36,260 nucleotides of DNA, from assembly GCF_018780185.1 (NCBI RefSeq), contig NZ_JADMJX010000019.1:28186-64445 (forward strand). The letters run 5' to 3'. Shown piece by piece: positions 25,697-33,305 of the stretch. The notes beneath the pieces are model-generated. The model had not been told where the DNA came from. It was given only the letters and a program-made list of their open reading frames with translations, and ran no database searches. The position numbers and the translations under genes are program-made. The DNA comes from Rhizobacter sp. (GTDB lineage: Bacteria > Pseudomonadota > Gammaproteobacteria > Burkholderiales > Burkholderiaceae_C). Positions within the stretch are counted from its first letter, which is position 1. Every line of letters begins with the position of its first letter.

Positions 25697-26311
25697 ATGA
25701 CAGTTGTTCACACCACGATCGCGGCCGGCTTCGCCTTGCTGCTCACCGCATGTGCCTCGACTTCACTCGACGCACAGTGGGCTGACCCCCAGTTGACAAG
25801 CGGCAACCCGTTGCGCGGTGCGCGGGTGCTGGTGGTGTGCGAGGCGCAAGACCAGGTGCTGCGCCGCGTGTGCTCAGACCAGGTGAGTGCGCAGGTGTTG
25901 GCGGCGGGTGCTGTGCCCGTGCAAGCACCCGACCTCGGTGACGGTGCGGCGCCCAGCGCGCCCGGCGGCCCTGCGCCTTACCTCGCTGCTGCCAAAACCG
26001 CCAATGCCAAGGCCGTGCTGGTCACCGCCGTTGCACCCAACAGCACGGTCGCCAAGCCTGGCTTCACCCTGGGGGTGGGCTTGGGCGGTTTTGGGGGCAA
26101 TGTGGGCGGCGGAGTCGGTGTGTCGATGCCCATGGGCGGTACCAAGGTCGAGACCGGGTATGCCGCCAACGTGTCGGTCACCGACGTGGCGAGTGGGCGG
26201 CTGATGTGGACCGCTCGCGCAAGCGAAGCGGCCTCGGCCGACGTCAACGCGCAGGTCGCTGCATTGTCGAAAAAGGTGGTGGCGGGGGCGGTGAAGACGG
26301 GCTTGTTCTAG
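25697..26311 (+). CDS. Small lipoprotein with Gly-rich segment, function unknown
   Basis: This 204-residue predicted lipoprotein starts with a signal peptide ending LLTAC, with the lipidated Cys near residue 19. The middle is unremarkable (RGARVLVVCEAQDQVLRRVC). About residues 113-145 form a striking glycine-rich stretch (LGVGLGGFGGNVGGGVGVS), followed by ANVSVTDVASGRLMWTARAS, which resembles the end of small envelope proteins that report on a sum or conjugation of substrates. I do not recognise a named family. AAGGAG lies six bases before the ATG at 25697, so that start is firm; an upstream in-frame GTG at 25652 would spoil the signal peptide. It is 32 bases after the cyclase gene, with an intervening hairpin over its ribosome binding site. 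Confidence 0.8.
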   Translation: MTVVHTTIAAGFALLLTACASTSLDAQWADPQLTSGNPLRGARVLVVCEAQDQVLRRVCSDQVSAQVLAAGAVPVQAPDLGDGAAPSAPGGPAPYLAAAKTANAKAVLVTAVAPNSTVAKPGFTLGVGLGGFGGNVGGGVGVSMPMGGTKVETGYAANVSVTDVASGRLMWTARASEAASADVNAQVAALSKKVVAGAVKTGLF

Positions 26312-26317
26312 CCCGGC

Positions 26318-26405
26318 TGGCGGAAGCGGTGAGATTCGAACTCACGGACGGTTGCCCGTCGCCGGTTTTCAAGACCGGTGCAATCGACCACTCTGCCACG
26401 CTTCC
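26318..26405 (-). tRNA. tRNA-Ser (anticodon UGA)
   Basis: On the minus strand the 88-base gene folds as a class II tRNA. The acceptor stem pairs GGAAGCG with CGCTTCC, the D arm contains GGCAGAGTGGTCGA, the anticodon stem-loop carries CTTGAAA giving UGA, the long variable arm is typical of serine tRNAs, and the T arm contains GTTCGAATC. The discriminator is G and the CCA end is encoded in the DNA (26318-26320). It reads UCA and, by wobble, other UCN codons. It lies just downstream of apaH on the same strand. Confidence 0.96.
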
Positions 26406-26417
26406 GGAGAAGGCGGG

Positions 26418-26423
26418 ATTGTA
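26418..26423 (-). promoter_or_regulatory. Probable -10 element of tRNA-Ser
   Basis: On the minus strand TACAAT lies 12 bases before the tRNA 5' end, a fitting distance for a sigma-70 -10 box. No good -35 hexamer is seen at 16-18 bases. It lies in the 33-base gap after the apaH stop codon. Confidence 0.45.
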
Positions 26424-26438
26424 GTCGCAGGCTGGCCC

Positions 26439-27260
26439 TCAACCGGGCCGCTGGGCCTGTTCACAGGTCACCTGAATCACCTCGCGCGCGCCGCCATCGA
26501 CCCGCACGGCAGTGAGTTGCCCGCCCCACACGCAACCGGTGTCGAGCGCCAGCAAATCGGGTCGGTTGACCAGGCCCAGCGTCGACCAGTGGCCAAAGGC
26601 AATCGGCACGCCCGCGGTCTGCCGCCCTGGCGCCTCGAACCACGGGTAGAAGCCGTCCGGCGCGGCGCCTGCACCTTCCTTGGTCTTGAGATCGAGCGTG
26701 CCGTCGGCGCTGCAAAAGCGAATGCGCGTCAGCACGTTGACGGCAAAGCGCAGCCGGGCATCGCCTTGCAGGCTCGCGTCCCAGCGTGACGGCTCGTTGC
26801 CGTACATCACGCGCAGGAAATCCACCAAGTCAGGGCTGCGCAAGCGCTGCTCCACCTCGCCCGCCAGTTGCAGCGTGGTCGCCAGATCCCACTGTGGTGC
26901 GACGCCGGCGTGCACCATCAGCCAGCCGTGGGCGTGGTGCGCCATGCGCTGCTGGCGCAGCCAGTCGATCAACACGCTGCGGTCGTGGGCCAAGAGCAGT
27001 TCAGACAGCGTGTCGCTGCGACCTGCGTCGCGCACGCCGTGGGCCACCGCGAGCAGGTGCAGGTCGTGATTGCCGAGCAGGCAGGTGGCGCTGCTGCCCA
27101 GCCCGTGCAGGCGGCGCAGCGTGGTGAGTGACGTCGGGCCGCGGTTGACCAGGTCGCCCAACACATAGGCATGGTCGCGCGAGGGGGAGAAGTCGACTTT
27201 CACCAGCAGACGCTCCAGCGCGTCGCAACAGCCTTGCAGATCACCGATCAGGTAGTTCAT
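26439..27260 (-). CDS. apaH: Symmetrical bis(5'-nucleosyl)-tetraphosphatase ApaH
   Basis: ApaH hydrolyses diadenosine tetraphosphate to two ADP and can also decap Np4-capped RNA. The 273-residue protein matches the family length and has the metallophosphatase motifs in order: IGDLQGC at residues 5-11, VLGDLVNRGP near 33-42, LLGNHDLHLLA near 61-71, MVHAGVAPQWD near 115-125, and GHWSTLGL near 224. LALDTGCVWGGQLTAVR at about 237 is the usual C-terminal motif. The ATG at 27260 gives the standard MNYLIGDLQGC start. It is transcribed towards tRNA-Ser and divergently from the CNNM-type gene, 95 bases away. Confidence 0.96.
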   Translation of the reverse strand: MNYLIGDLQGCCDALERLLVKVDFSPSRDHAYVLGDLVNRGPTSLTTLRRLHGLGSSATCLLGNHDLHLLAVAHGVRDAGRSDTLSELLLAHDRSVLIDWLRQQRMAHHAHGWLMVHAGVAPQWDLATTLQLAGEVEQRLRSPDLVDFLRVMYGNEPSRWDASLQGDARLRFAVNVLTRIRFCSADGTLDLKTKEGAGAAPDGFYPWFEAPGRQTAGVPIAFGHWSTLGLVNRPDLLALDTGCVWGGQLTAVRVDGGAREVIQVTCEQAQRPG

Positions 27261-27355
27261 GCCGGCATTCTGCGGCCTGTGTCACTGCAGCGCAGAACGA
27301 GTCTGCTACGCTTGCCGGCTTCTTGGTACGGTGCGTTCCGGGCGGGCCCCGGTTC

Positions 27356-28657
27356 ATGGACACAGCTCTTCTCGCTTTTCTCATCTTGCTCAACGGTCTG
27401 TTCGCCATGTCCGAGATGGCGCTCACTGCGAGCCGCAGGGCGCGGCTGCAGGTGATGGTGGAAACCGGCGACAAGAGTGCGCAGGTCGCGATGGACCTGC
27501 ACGAGAACCCGACCAAGTTCCTCTCCACGGTGCAGATCGGCATCACCTCGATTGGCGTGCTCAACGGCATCGTCGGTGAAGCGGCCTTTTCCGAGCCGCT
27601 GGCGGCCTGGCTGAGTGCCGAGTTCCATGTGGGCGCCAAGGCCGCGAGCATTTCATCGACTGGCCTGGTGGTGGTGTGCATCACCTTCCTGACCATCATC
27701 TTTGGCGAGCTGGTGCCCAAGCGCCTGGGGCAGATGTACCCCGAGGCCGTGGCGCGGCTGGTGGCCTACCCGATGGAGTGGCTCTCGCTGGCCGCGCGCC
27801 CCTTCGTCAAGCTGCTCACATGGTGCACCGAGGCCACCTTGCGCCTGATGGGCATACGCGGCGGCCCGAGCCGCTCGGTGACGGAAGAAGAGATCGCCGC
27901 CAGCCTCGAAGAAGGCCTGGACGCCGGCGTGATCGAGGCCCAGGAGCACCAGATGGTGCGCAACGTGTTCCGCCTCGACGAGCGCTCGGTGGGCTCGATG
28001 ATGATCCCGCGCACCGACATCGTCTGGCTCGACGCCGCCGCCCCGATTGAAGACGTGCTCGCCGCCATGGCGCAGCAGGAGCACTCGCGCTACCCGGTGT
28101 GCCGCGGCGGGCTGACCGACGTACTGGGCGTGGTGTCGGCGCAGACCTTGCTGCAGCAGCAACTGCAAGGCCAGCCGCTGTCGCTCACCGACAAGCTGCA
28201 GCCGCCGGTGTTCGTGCCCGAGACGCTGTCGGGCATGGAGCTGCTCGACCAGTTCCGCGCGTCGAGCGCGCAGCTGGTGTTCGTGGTCGACGAATACGGC
28301 GAAGTGCAGGGCGTGATCACGGTGCGCGACGTGCTGGAGGCCATCACCGGTGAATTCACCACGCCGGCAGCCGACGACGCCTGGGCCGTTCAGCGCACCG
28401 ACGGCAGCTGGCTGTTCGACGGCCTGATCCCGGTGCCCGAGTTGAAAGACCGCCTGAGCCTGAAAGAGCTGCCCGAAGAAGACCGCGGCCGCTACAACAC
28501 GCTGGCCGGCATGGTGATGCTCTTGCTGGGCCGCCTGCCACAGACCACCGATTCGGTGGAGTGGGAAGGCTGGCGCTTCGAGGTGGTCGACCTCGACGGC
28601 AAACGTGTGGACAAGGTGCTCGCCACGGCCTTGCAGCCCAGCGACATCTCGGCCTGA
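27356..28657 (+). CDS. CNNM/CorC (hemolysin C) family membrane protein with CBS pair
   Basis: This 433-residue inner-membrane protein belongs to the DUF21-CBS-CorC_HlyC family, linked to Mg2+/Co2+ or other cation efflux. The N-terminal DUF21 domain (1-190) has several hydrophobic segments with the family motifs LNGLFAMSEMALTASR, VQIGITSIGVLNGIVGE and FGELVPKR. A conserved SVTEEEIAASLEEGLDAGVI helix links to two CBS domains (about 210-340), with MIPRTDIVWLDAA, HSRYPVC and VVDEYGEVQGVITVRDVLEA. The C-terminal CorC_HlyC domain (350-430) has NTLAGMVMLLLGRLP. The ATG at 27356 gives the standard N-terminus; an in-frame GTG at 27323 would only prepend non-conserved residues. The stop codon overlaps the next start (TGATG). 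The ion transported is not determined by sequence. Confidence 0.92.
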   Translation: MDTALLAFLILLNGLFAMSEMALTASRRARLQVMVETGDKSAQVAMDLHENPTKFLSTVQIGITSIGVLNGIVGEAAFSEPLAAWLSAEFHVGAKAASISSTGLVVVCITFLTIIFGELVPKRLGQMYPEAVARLVAYPMEWLSLAARPFVKLLTWCTEATLRLMGIRGGPSRSVTEEEIAASLEEGLDAGVIEAQEHQMVRNVFRLDERSVGSMMIPRTDIVWLDAAAPIEDVLAAMAQQEHSRYPVCRGGLTDVLGVVSAQTLLQQQLQGQPLSLTDKLQPPVFVPETLSGMELLDQFRASSAQLVFVVDEYGEVQGVITVRDVLEAITGEFTTPAADDAWAVQRTDGSWLFDGLIPVPELKDRLSLKELPEEDRGRYNTLAGMVMLLLGRLPQTTDSVEWEGWRFEVVDLDGKRVDKVLATALQPSDISA

Positions 28658-30318
28658 TGGTCACGCTGGCCGAGCTGCTGAGCCAGGCCGAGCAGGCGGC
28701 TGAGCGCGACGAGCATGCCCGTGGCATCGAGCTGGCCTTGCGCGCGGAGGCGATGGCACGCGAGGCGCAAGACCAGCCGGGCCTGGCGCTCGCGCTGCGC
28801 CTGCTGGTCACGCTCAACAGTCGCGAGGGCCTGGCCGAGCAGGCCATCGCCGCCGGCCAGGCGGTGCTGCCCACGCTGCGAGAAACCGTCAACGACGCAG
28901 CACGTGCCGACGTGCTGTGCAACATGGCGATGGCCTTTCTCGACCTCGGCCTCAACCAGGAGGCACTCGACCACATCAGCGAAGCTGTCGAAGCCGCGCG
29001 TGCGAGTGGTGACGCCCGCCTGCTGTGCCTGGCCTACAACCGCGTAGGCCTGGCGAAGGGACACCTGGGTCGCTATGAGGAAGGTGAACGGTTCCTCAAC
29101 GATTCGCTCGCGATGGCGCGCGAGCTGCAAAACGAAGAAGAGATCTACCGCGCGCTCACCAACCTCGGCGTGGTGGCGTCGGATGCGTTCGACGCCTTCG
29201 AGTCGCGCGGCGACACGGCGGCGGCTCAAGACGCCATCGAGCGAGCGCGCCGCCATGGCGAAGAGGCGCTCATCGTGGCGCGCCGCTCGGGCAATGCCTA
29301 CCGTGAGGCGCTGACGCTGTCGAACCTGGGGCGCTACCTGGGGGTGAGCGGGCGCGAGCGGGCGGCTTTCACCTTGCTCGACCACGCCCGCGCGTTGGCG
29401 TTGGAGAACGGCCACCGCGCGCTGGTGCTCGCCTGCGACGGCAACCGCGCCGAGCTGCTGGTGCGCGAGAAGCGCCACGACGAAGCCATTCCGCTGCTCA
29501 TCGAGGCCCTGGCTGGTGCCCAGGAGCTGTATGCCAACTCGATGGTGCAAGACATGCACCTGCAGCTCTACCTCGCGCACAAGGCACGTGGCGACCTGGC
29601 CGAGGCGCTGACCCACCACGAGGCGTATCACGCGCTCACCAAAGAGCAGCTGGAGCAGCGCAACGACGCGCAGTCGCGCCTGATGATGAACCGGCTGGAG
29701 CTCGACCAGGCCTTGTTCGGTGCCGAGCGCTCACGCATGCAGGCCGAGCTGCAGCGTGTGCGCGCCGAGCAGATGGCGGCCGAGGCCGAGCGCTTGCAGG
29801 CGCAGGCGCGTGAACTGGGCCGCTACGTGCTGGCCGACCCGCTCACCGGGCTGGGCAACCGCCGCCAGGTGGAGCGCGAGCTGCCGCGCCTGCTGTCGCA
29901 CAGCGCACGCAGCGGCGAGCCGCTGGCCGTGGCCGTGCTCGACCTCGATCATTTCAAGCAGGTCAACGACCGTTTTGGCCACGCCGTGGGCGATGCGGTG
30001 TTGATGGCCACGGCCGACCTGTTCCGTGCGCGAGTGCGCGGCGGTGACCTGATCGCCCGCATGGGCGGCGAAGAGTTCCTGATCGTGTTCGCCCACGCCT
30101 CGCTCGAGTGGGCGCGTGAAGCCTGCGAGCGCCTGCGCCTGGCCATCGAAGGGCACGATTGGGGGCAGATCGCGCCTGGCCTGCAGGTCACGATCAGCAT
30201 CGGCCTGTGCCTGGCCAGCGCGCAGCGGGACGGGGCGCAGTTGCTGGAGCAAGCCGACCTGGCGCTCTACCAGGCCAAAAACGAAGGCCGCAACCGGGTT
30301 GTGGTGGCGGCCTTGTAG
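28657..30318 (+). CDS. TPR-domain diguanylate cyclase
   Basis: This 553-residue protein combines about eight tetratricopeptide-like helical repeats (residues 1-340) with a coiled linker rich in Gln/Glu (340-390) and a C-terminal GGDEF domain (390-550). Typical repeat pieces are ALRLLVTLNSREGLAEQAI, YNRVGLAKGHLGRYEEGE and LSNLGRYLGVSGRERAA. The catalytic motif is GGEEF at 470-474, with an RGGD I-site (461-464) in canonical spacing. DPLTGLGNRRQVERELP and DLDHFKQVNDRFGHAVGD also fit an active cyclase. It has no membrane segment. The ATG overlaps the stop codon of the CNNM gene, implying coupled translation. TPR regions usually bind protein or peptide partners, so the input may be a protein signal; that is inference. 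Confidence 0.92.
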   Translation: MVTLAELLSQAEQAAERDEHARGIELALRAEAMAREAQDQPGLALALRLLVTLNSREGLAEQAIAAGQAVLPTLRETVNDAARADVLCNMAMAFLDLGLNQEALDHISEAVEAARASGDARLLCLAYNRVGLAKGHLGRYEEGERFLNDSLAMARELQNEEEIYRALTNLGVVASDAFDAFESRGDTAAAQDAIERARRHGEEALIVARRSGNAYREALTLSNLGRYLGVSGRERAAFTLLDHARALALENGHRALVLACDGNRAELLVREKRHDEAIPLLIEALAGAQELYANSMVQDMHLQLYLAHKARGDLAEALTHHEAYHALTKEQLEQRNDAQSRLMMNRLELDQALFGAERSRMQAELQRVRAEQMAAEAERLQAQARELGRYVLADPLTGLGNRRQVERELPRLLSHSARSGEPLAVAVLDLDHFKQVNDRFGHAVGDAVLMATADLFRARVRGGDLIARMGGEEFLIVFAHASLEWAREACERLRLAIEGHDWGQIAPGLQVTISIGLCLASAQRDGAQLLEQADLALYQAKNEGRNRVVVAAL

Positions 30319-30361
30319 CACCCCTGGGAAGAGAGGGTGCGTCAGCGGGGCAAGCGGGCGC

Positions 30362-30682
30362 TCAGGGCACCATGGCTGGCATCAGGCGGGCAGCCATCTG
30401 CTCGACCGCGGCGCGCGACGCCGGCGCCACGAAGCCAGCGGCCGTCGGCGTGCCCAGGGCGGCGGTCAGCACGGCGTCAAAGTCGGCATAGCCCATGCCG
30501 ATTCGCTCGGCTTCGGCGACCGAGGGGTGGCTGGCCACCGCCGGTGCGCTGACGCGCAGCAGTTGGCTGGTGGCGGCGACCTTGGCCTTGGCCAGCAGCA
30601 CCGGCTCGGCAGCCAAGCTGGCCGCACCAGCAGCCATCATGACCAGGGACAGGGCAACATTACGCAGGGTATGTGAGTGCAT
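30362..30682 (-). CDS. Small exported protein, function unknown
   Basis: This 106-residue predicted periplasmic protein has a signal peptide (MHSHTLRNVALSLVMMAAGA, cleavage near SLAAEP) and a mature part of about 80 residues with no recognised domain. The ATG at 30682 has AAGGAA upstream on the minus strand at a suitable distance; the longer in-frame start at 30742 would put the signal peptide internally. The composition is Ala-rich and fits exported small proteins. It converges with the TPR cyclase, ending 43 bases away; its upstream region faces that of hmgA. Confidence 0.65.
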   Translation of the reverse strand: MHSHTLRNVALSLVMMAAGAASLAAEPVLLAKAKVAATSQLLRVSAPAVASHPSVAEAERIGMGYADFDAVLTAALGTPTAAGFVAPASRAAVEQMAARLMPAMVP

Positions 30683-30753
30683 GTCGGTTCCTTCAGGCGT
30701 TAAAAGTGTTTTGCTGGGCGACTCGACGGATCTGAACTGCATCTCGCGTCATC

Positions 30754-30820
30754 GGTAACAAAGAGTACGACGCTCCCCTCGGGGGAAGAAGGAACTAGTG
30801 CTCGGTTAACACTTGGTAAC
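30754..30820. promoter_or_regulatory. Three GGT(T)AAC motifs in the divergent region before hmgA
   Basis: GGTAAC occurs at 30754-30759 and 30815-30820, and GGTTAAC at 30804-30810. The AAC ends of the last two are 10 bases apart, about one helical turn. The 265-base region also has a short hairpin at 30774-30786 and an inverted repeat TGGCT-CA-AGCCA at 30872-30883. These could be regulator sites for hmgA or the small exported protein. Confidence 0.25.
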
Positions 30821-30887
30821 GACTGGGTTCCCTGGCAAACCAAGGTATCTGCCAACAAATGCGCGGGTTTGTGGCTCAAGCCAATGC

Positions 30888-30918
30888 TTGCCTGGGAGGT
30901 TTGGCCCGGCGCTATGCT
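30888..30918 (+). promoter_or_regulatory. Weak promoter candidate for hmgA
   Basis: TTGCCT at 30888-30893 and TATGCT at 30913-30918 have a 19-base spacer, longer than ideal. The -10-like element lies 29 bases before the hmgA ATG. The TGGCT/AGCCA palindrome ends five bases before the -35-like element, a plausible regulator position. Confidence 0.25.
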
Positions 30919-30947
30919 GGCGGCTCCTTCGCGACCACCCGAACGAC

Positions 30948-32231
30948 ATGAGCGCACCTCGTCAGCACCAATCCGGCTTTGGCAACGAGTTCGCCAGCGA
31001 GGCCATCGCCGGTGCCTTGCCCGTCGGGCGTAACAGCCCGCAAAAGGCCCCACATGGCCTGTTTGCCGAGCTGCTCAGCGGCACCGCCTTCACCGCGCCG
31101 CGTGCCAGCAACCTGCGCAGCTGGTTGTATCGCCGCCAGCCGTCAGTGGTGGTGGGCGCGTATGCGCCGCTGGCGCACACGTTCCTCAAGACCGGCGCCA
31201 AGGAGGGCGTCTCTGCACCCCCTGAGCCGATGCGCTGGAGCCCGGTGCCCGTTCCGGCCGAGCCCACCGACTTCGTCGAAGGATTGCGCAGCATCGCCGT
31301 CAACGGCGACGCCGATGCGCAGACCGGCATCACGGTGCATGTGTACGTGGCCAACCGCAGCATGACCGACAGCGCCTTCGTCAACGCCGACGGCGAGATG
31401 CTGTTGGTGCCACAACAGGGCGCGCTCACGATCACCACCGAGATGGGTGTGCTCGATGTGGCGCCGGGCGAGATTGCCGTGCTGCCGCGCGGCATGGTGT
31501 TCAAGGTCACGGTACACGGGCCCTCGCGCGGCTATGTCTGCGAAAACTTTGGTGCGGCTTTCCGCCTGCCCGAGCTGGGCCCGATCGGCAGCAACGGGCT
31601 GGCCAACCCGCGCGACTTCCTGGCGCCGGTGGCGGCGTTCGAAGAGGGCGCCGGCGCCTACCGGTTGATCAAGAAGTTTGGCGGCGCGCTGTGGGTGGCG
31701 CAATCGCCGGCCACGCCGTTCAACGTGGTGGCGTGGCACGGCAACCTGGTGCCCTACAAGTACGACACGGCGCACTTCATGACCATCGGCTCGATCAGCT
31801 TCGACCACCCCGACCCGTCGATTTTCACCGTGCTCACCTCGCCCAGCGACACCCCGGGCACGGCCAACTGCGACTTCGTCATCTTCCCGCCACGCTGGAT
31901 GGTGGCCGAAGACACCTTTCGCCCGCCCTGGTACCACCGCAACCTGATGAGCGAGTTCATGGGCCTGGTGCACGGCCAGTACGACGCCAAGGAGCAAGGT
32001 TTCGTGCCGGGTGGCATGAGCCTGCACAACTGCTTCGTGCCCCACGGGCCCGACACCGATGCGTTCGACAAGGCCAGTGCGGCGACGCTCGTGCCGCACA
32101 AGCTGGCCGACACGCTCGCGTTCATGTTCGAAAGCCGTTACCGCTTCTTACCGACCGCCTTTGCGCTCGGCGGTGGGTTGTTGGACACACGCTACGCCGA
32201 TTGCTGGGCGGGGCTCAACAGAACGCCATAA
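30948..32231 (+). CDS. hmgA: Homogentisate 1,2-dioxygenase
   Basis: HmgA opens the ring of homogentisate to maleylacetoacetate in tyrosine/phenylalanine catabolism, using non-haem Fe(II). The 427-residue length is usual. The start after ATG ([19 protein letters not shown]) is the family N-terminus. Iron ligands align as His330 and Glu336 in [12 protein letters not shown] and His366 in VPHGPD; the catalytic His287 lies in [12 protein letters not shown]. These match the human ligands with a constant offset. Family motifs [20 protein letters not shown] and [16 protein letters not shown] are also present. An in-frame upstream start at 30813 would add 45 non-conserved residues. No fumarylacetoacetase or maleylacetoacetate isomerase gene is adjacent. 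Confidence 0.97.
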   Translation: MSAPRQHQSGFGNEFASEAIAGALPVGRNSPQKAPHGLFAELLSGTAFTAPRASNLRSWLYRRQPSVVVGAYAPLAHTFLKTGAKEGVSAPPEPMRWSPVPVPAEPTDFVEGLRSIAVNGDADAQTGITVHVYVANRSMTDSAFVNADGEMLLVPQQGALTITTEMGVLDVAPGEIAVLPRGMVFKVTVHGPSRGYVCENFGAAFRLPELGPIGSNGLANPRDFLAPVAAFEEGAGAYRLIKKFGGALWVAQSPATPFNVVAWHGNLVPYKYDTAHFMTIGSISFDHPDPSIFTVLTSPSDTPGTANCDFVIFPPRWMVAEDTFRPPWYHRNLMSEFMGLVHGQYDAKEQGFVPGGMSLHNCFVPHGPDTDAFDKASAATLVPHKLADTLAFMFESRYRFLPTAFALGGGLLDTRYADCWAGLNRTP

Positions 32232-32324
32232 GCGTGAACTGGGCCGCACGCAGCCCTTTGTTCGGCTCAAGCCCGACCCCGAATGCGACGAAGAATGCGG
32301 GACTGGTTGCTTTCGGAGCCCCTC

Positions 32325-32600
32325 ATGTCTTCTTCCCACTCTTCTGTCATGGATGCATCCACGCTGCGCGAGCGTCTGATGGCGCCCGAACCCATGCCCC
32401 GCGTGACCGCGTTGCACGCGCTGGAAGAAGAGGCTGAGTTGGAGCAGGGCGCGAGCCCCGCGCGTGTGGCCCTGGCGAACGCCGCGGCCCGCTTCGTGGA
32501 GCGCGGCATTCCGTATTACTCGGTGCAAGACCCGCACTACCGTGCCTGGGTCAGCAAGGCGGTCTCCTATTGGGAGCGCCTGCACCACCACGCAGGTTGA
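32325..32600 (+). CDS. Hypothetical 91-residue protein
   Basis: This small soluble protein has an acidic helical first half (LRERLMAPEPMPRVTALHAL then EEEAELEQGA) and a C-terminal ALANAAARFVERGIPYYSVQ segment rich in aromatic residues. I do not recognise a family. GGAG lies about eight bases upstream of the ATG at 32325; an in-frame ATG at 32349 is a second possible start. It follows hmgA by 93 bases on the same strand and ends four bases before the convergent VanZ-like gene. Codon use matches the neighbours. Confidence 0.6.
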   Translation: MSSSHSSVMDASTLRERLMAPEPMPRVTALHALEEEAELEQGASPARVALANAAARFVERGIPYYSVQDPHYRAWVSKAVSYWERLHHHAG

Positions 32601-32604
32601 GGCT

Positions 32605-33027
32605 TCAGGCGCGAGTCGCCACGCCCGCTTTGCGGGCCAGCACCCAGATGTAGAGCGCCAGCGCGGCGCCGCAGGCGATGCCGAGCGCGTCGGCGCCCAG
32701 GTCGAGCCACTCGCAGCTGCGACCGGGCACAAAGTACTGCACCACCTCGATCAGCGCGCCCAGCGCCATCATGCCGGGCAACACCCCCCACAGCAGTCGC
32801 CGCGTCCCCGGGAAGCCGAGGCAGCCGGTGAAGGTCAATGCGGTGAATGCCGCCATGTGATTGAGCTTGTCCCAACCCAGGTCGGTGGTGTGCGGCGGTG
32901 TGGGCGTGATCGCGAGATAGCTCACCACACCGATCAACACGAACAACAGCATCTGCCATGGACGCTGGGCGTTGACGGCCGCGGCCAGCGTGCGCGCGAT
33001 CGGGTGGGGCTGCGGTGACGAATTCAT
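32605..33027 (-). CDS. VanZ-like family membrane protein
   Basis: This 140-residue inner-membrane protein has about four predicted membrane helices, at roughly 24-42, 57-72, 79-99 and 108-130. It shows the VanZ-like signatures GWDKLNHMAAFTALTF near residue 52 and IEVVQYFVPGRSCEWLDLGA followed by DALGIACGAAL. Members of this family occur widely without any link to glycopeptide resistance, and a resistance role should not be inferred. Its precise function is unknown. It is followed on the minus strand by nothing closely spaced and is convergent to the small hypothetical gene. Confidence 0.85.
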   Translation of the reverse strand: MNSSPQPHPIARTLAAAVNAQRPWQMLLFVLIGVVSYLAITPTPPHTTDLGWDKLNHMAAFTALTFTGCLGFPGTRRLLWGVLPGMMALGALIEVVQYFVPGRSCEWLDLGADALGIACGAALALYIWVLARKAGVATRA

Positions 33028-33103
33028 GGGTCTCGGCCAGAAGCCAAAAAGCCAACGGGCCGCGAATCGCGGCGGCGTTGGCTTCGGGGGTCATCGGTTG
33101 TCT

Positions 33104-33179
33104 TGGTGCCGGTGAAAGGAGTCGAACCCTCGACCTTCGCATTACGAATGCGCTGCTCTACCAACTGAGCTACACCGGC
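33104..33179 (-). tRNA. tRNA-Thr (anticodon CGU)
   Basis: On the minus strand this 76-base gene has acceptor stem GCCGGTG/CACCGGC, D arm GCTCAGTTGGTAGAGC, an anticodon loop TTCGTAA giving CGU, and T arm GGTTCGACTCC. The discriminator is A and CCA is encoded (33104-33106). The anticodon arm is the same as in E. coli thrW-type tRNA. It reads ACG, a frequent threonine codon in this high-G+C genome. Confidence 0.97.
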
Positions 33180-33193
33180 AGGTGAAGCCCGCG

Positions 33194-33199
33194 ATTATA
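33194..33199 (-). promoter_or_regulatory. -10 element of tRNA-Thr
   Basis: A perfect TATAAT on the minus strand lies 14 bases before the tRNA 5' end. The bases between it and the expected start point are GC-rich (CGCGGGC), the discriminator type typical of stringently controlled stable-RNA promoters. No good -35 hexamer is seen. Confidence 0.65.
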
Positions 33200-33288
33200 G
33201 CGGGGCACTTTGATCGCGCTCCGCGGCCCTGTGCGCCGCGACGCTTTGTCCCCAGGGTTTAACCGGAGGGTGGGCTGAATGAGCGTTC

Positions 33289-33305
33289 GTTAAGGTCTGC
33301 GTAAG
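33289..33305 (+). promoter_or_regulatory. Direct repeat of 11-bp period, possible OmpR/PmrA-type site
   Basis: GTTAAG-N5-CGTAAG has the hexamer-5-hexamer spacing of PmrA/QseB-type response-regulator boxes, and GGGTTAGC recurs at 33305-33312 and 33320-33327. The array is about 100 bases upstream of the membrane-protein gene at 33407. No OmpR-family regulator is encoded in the window, so the assignment rests on pattern only. No convincing promoter hexamers were found near it. Confidence 0.25.

Noticed and set aside
32283..32324. Longer N-terminus for the 91-residue protein
   Set aside because: The upstream in-frame start lacks a ribosome binding site, while 32325 has GGAG at proper distance.
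32605..33027. VanZ-like gene as an antibiotic-resistance determinant
   Set aside because: No vanHAX genes or other resistance context; VanZ-like proteins are widespread and mostly of unknown role.
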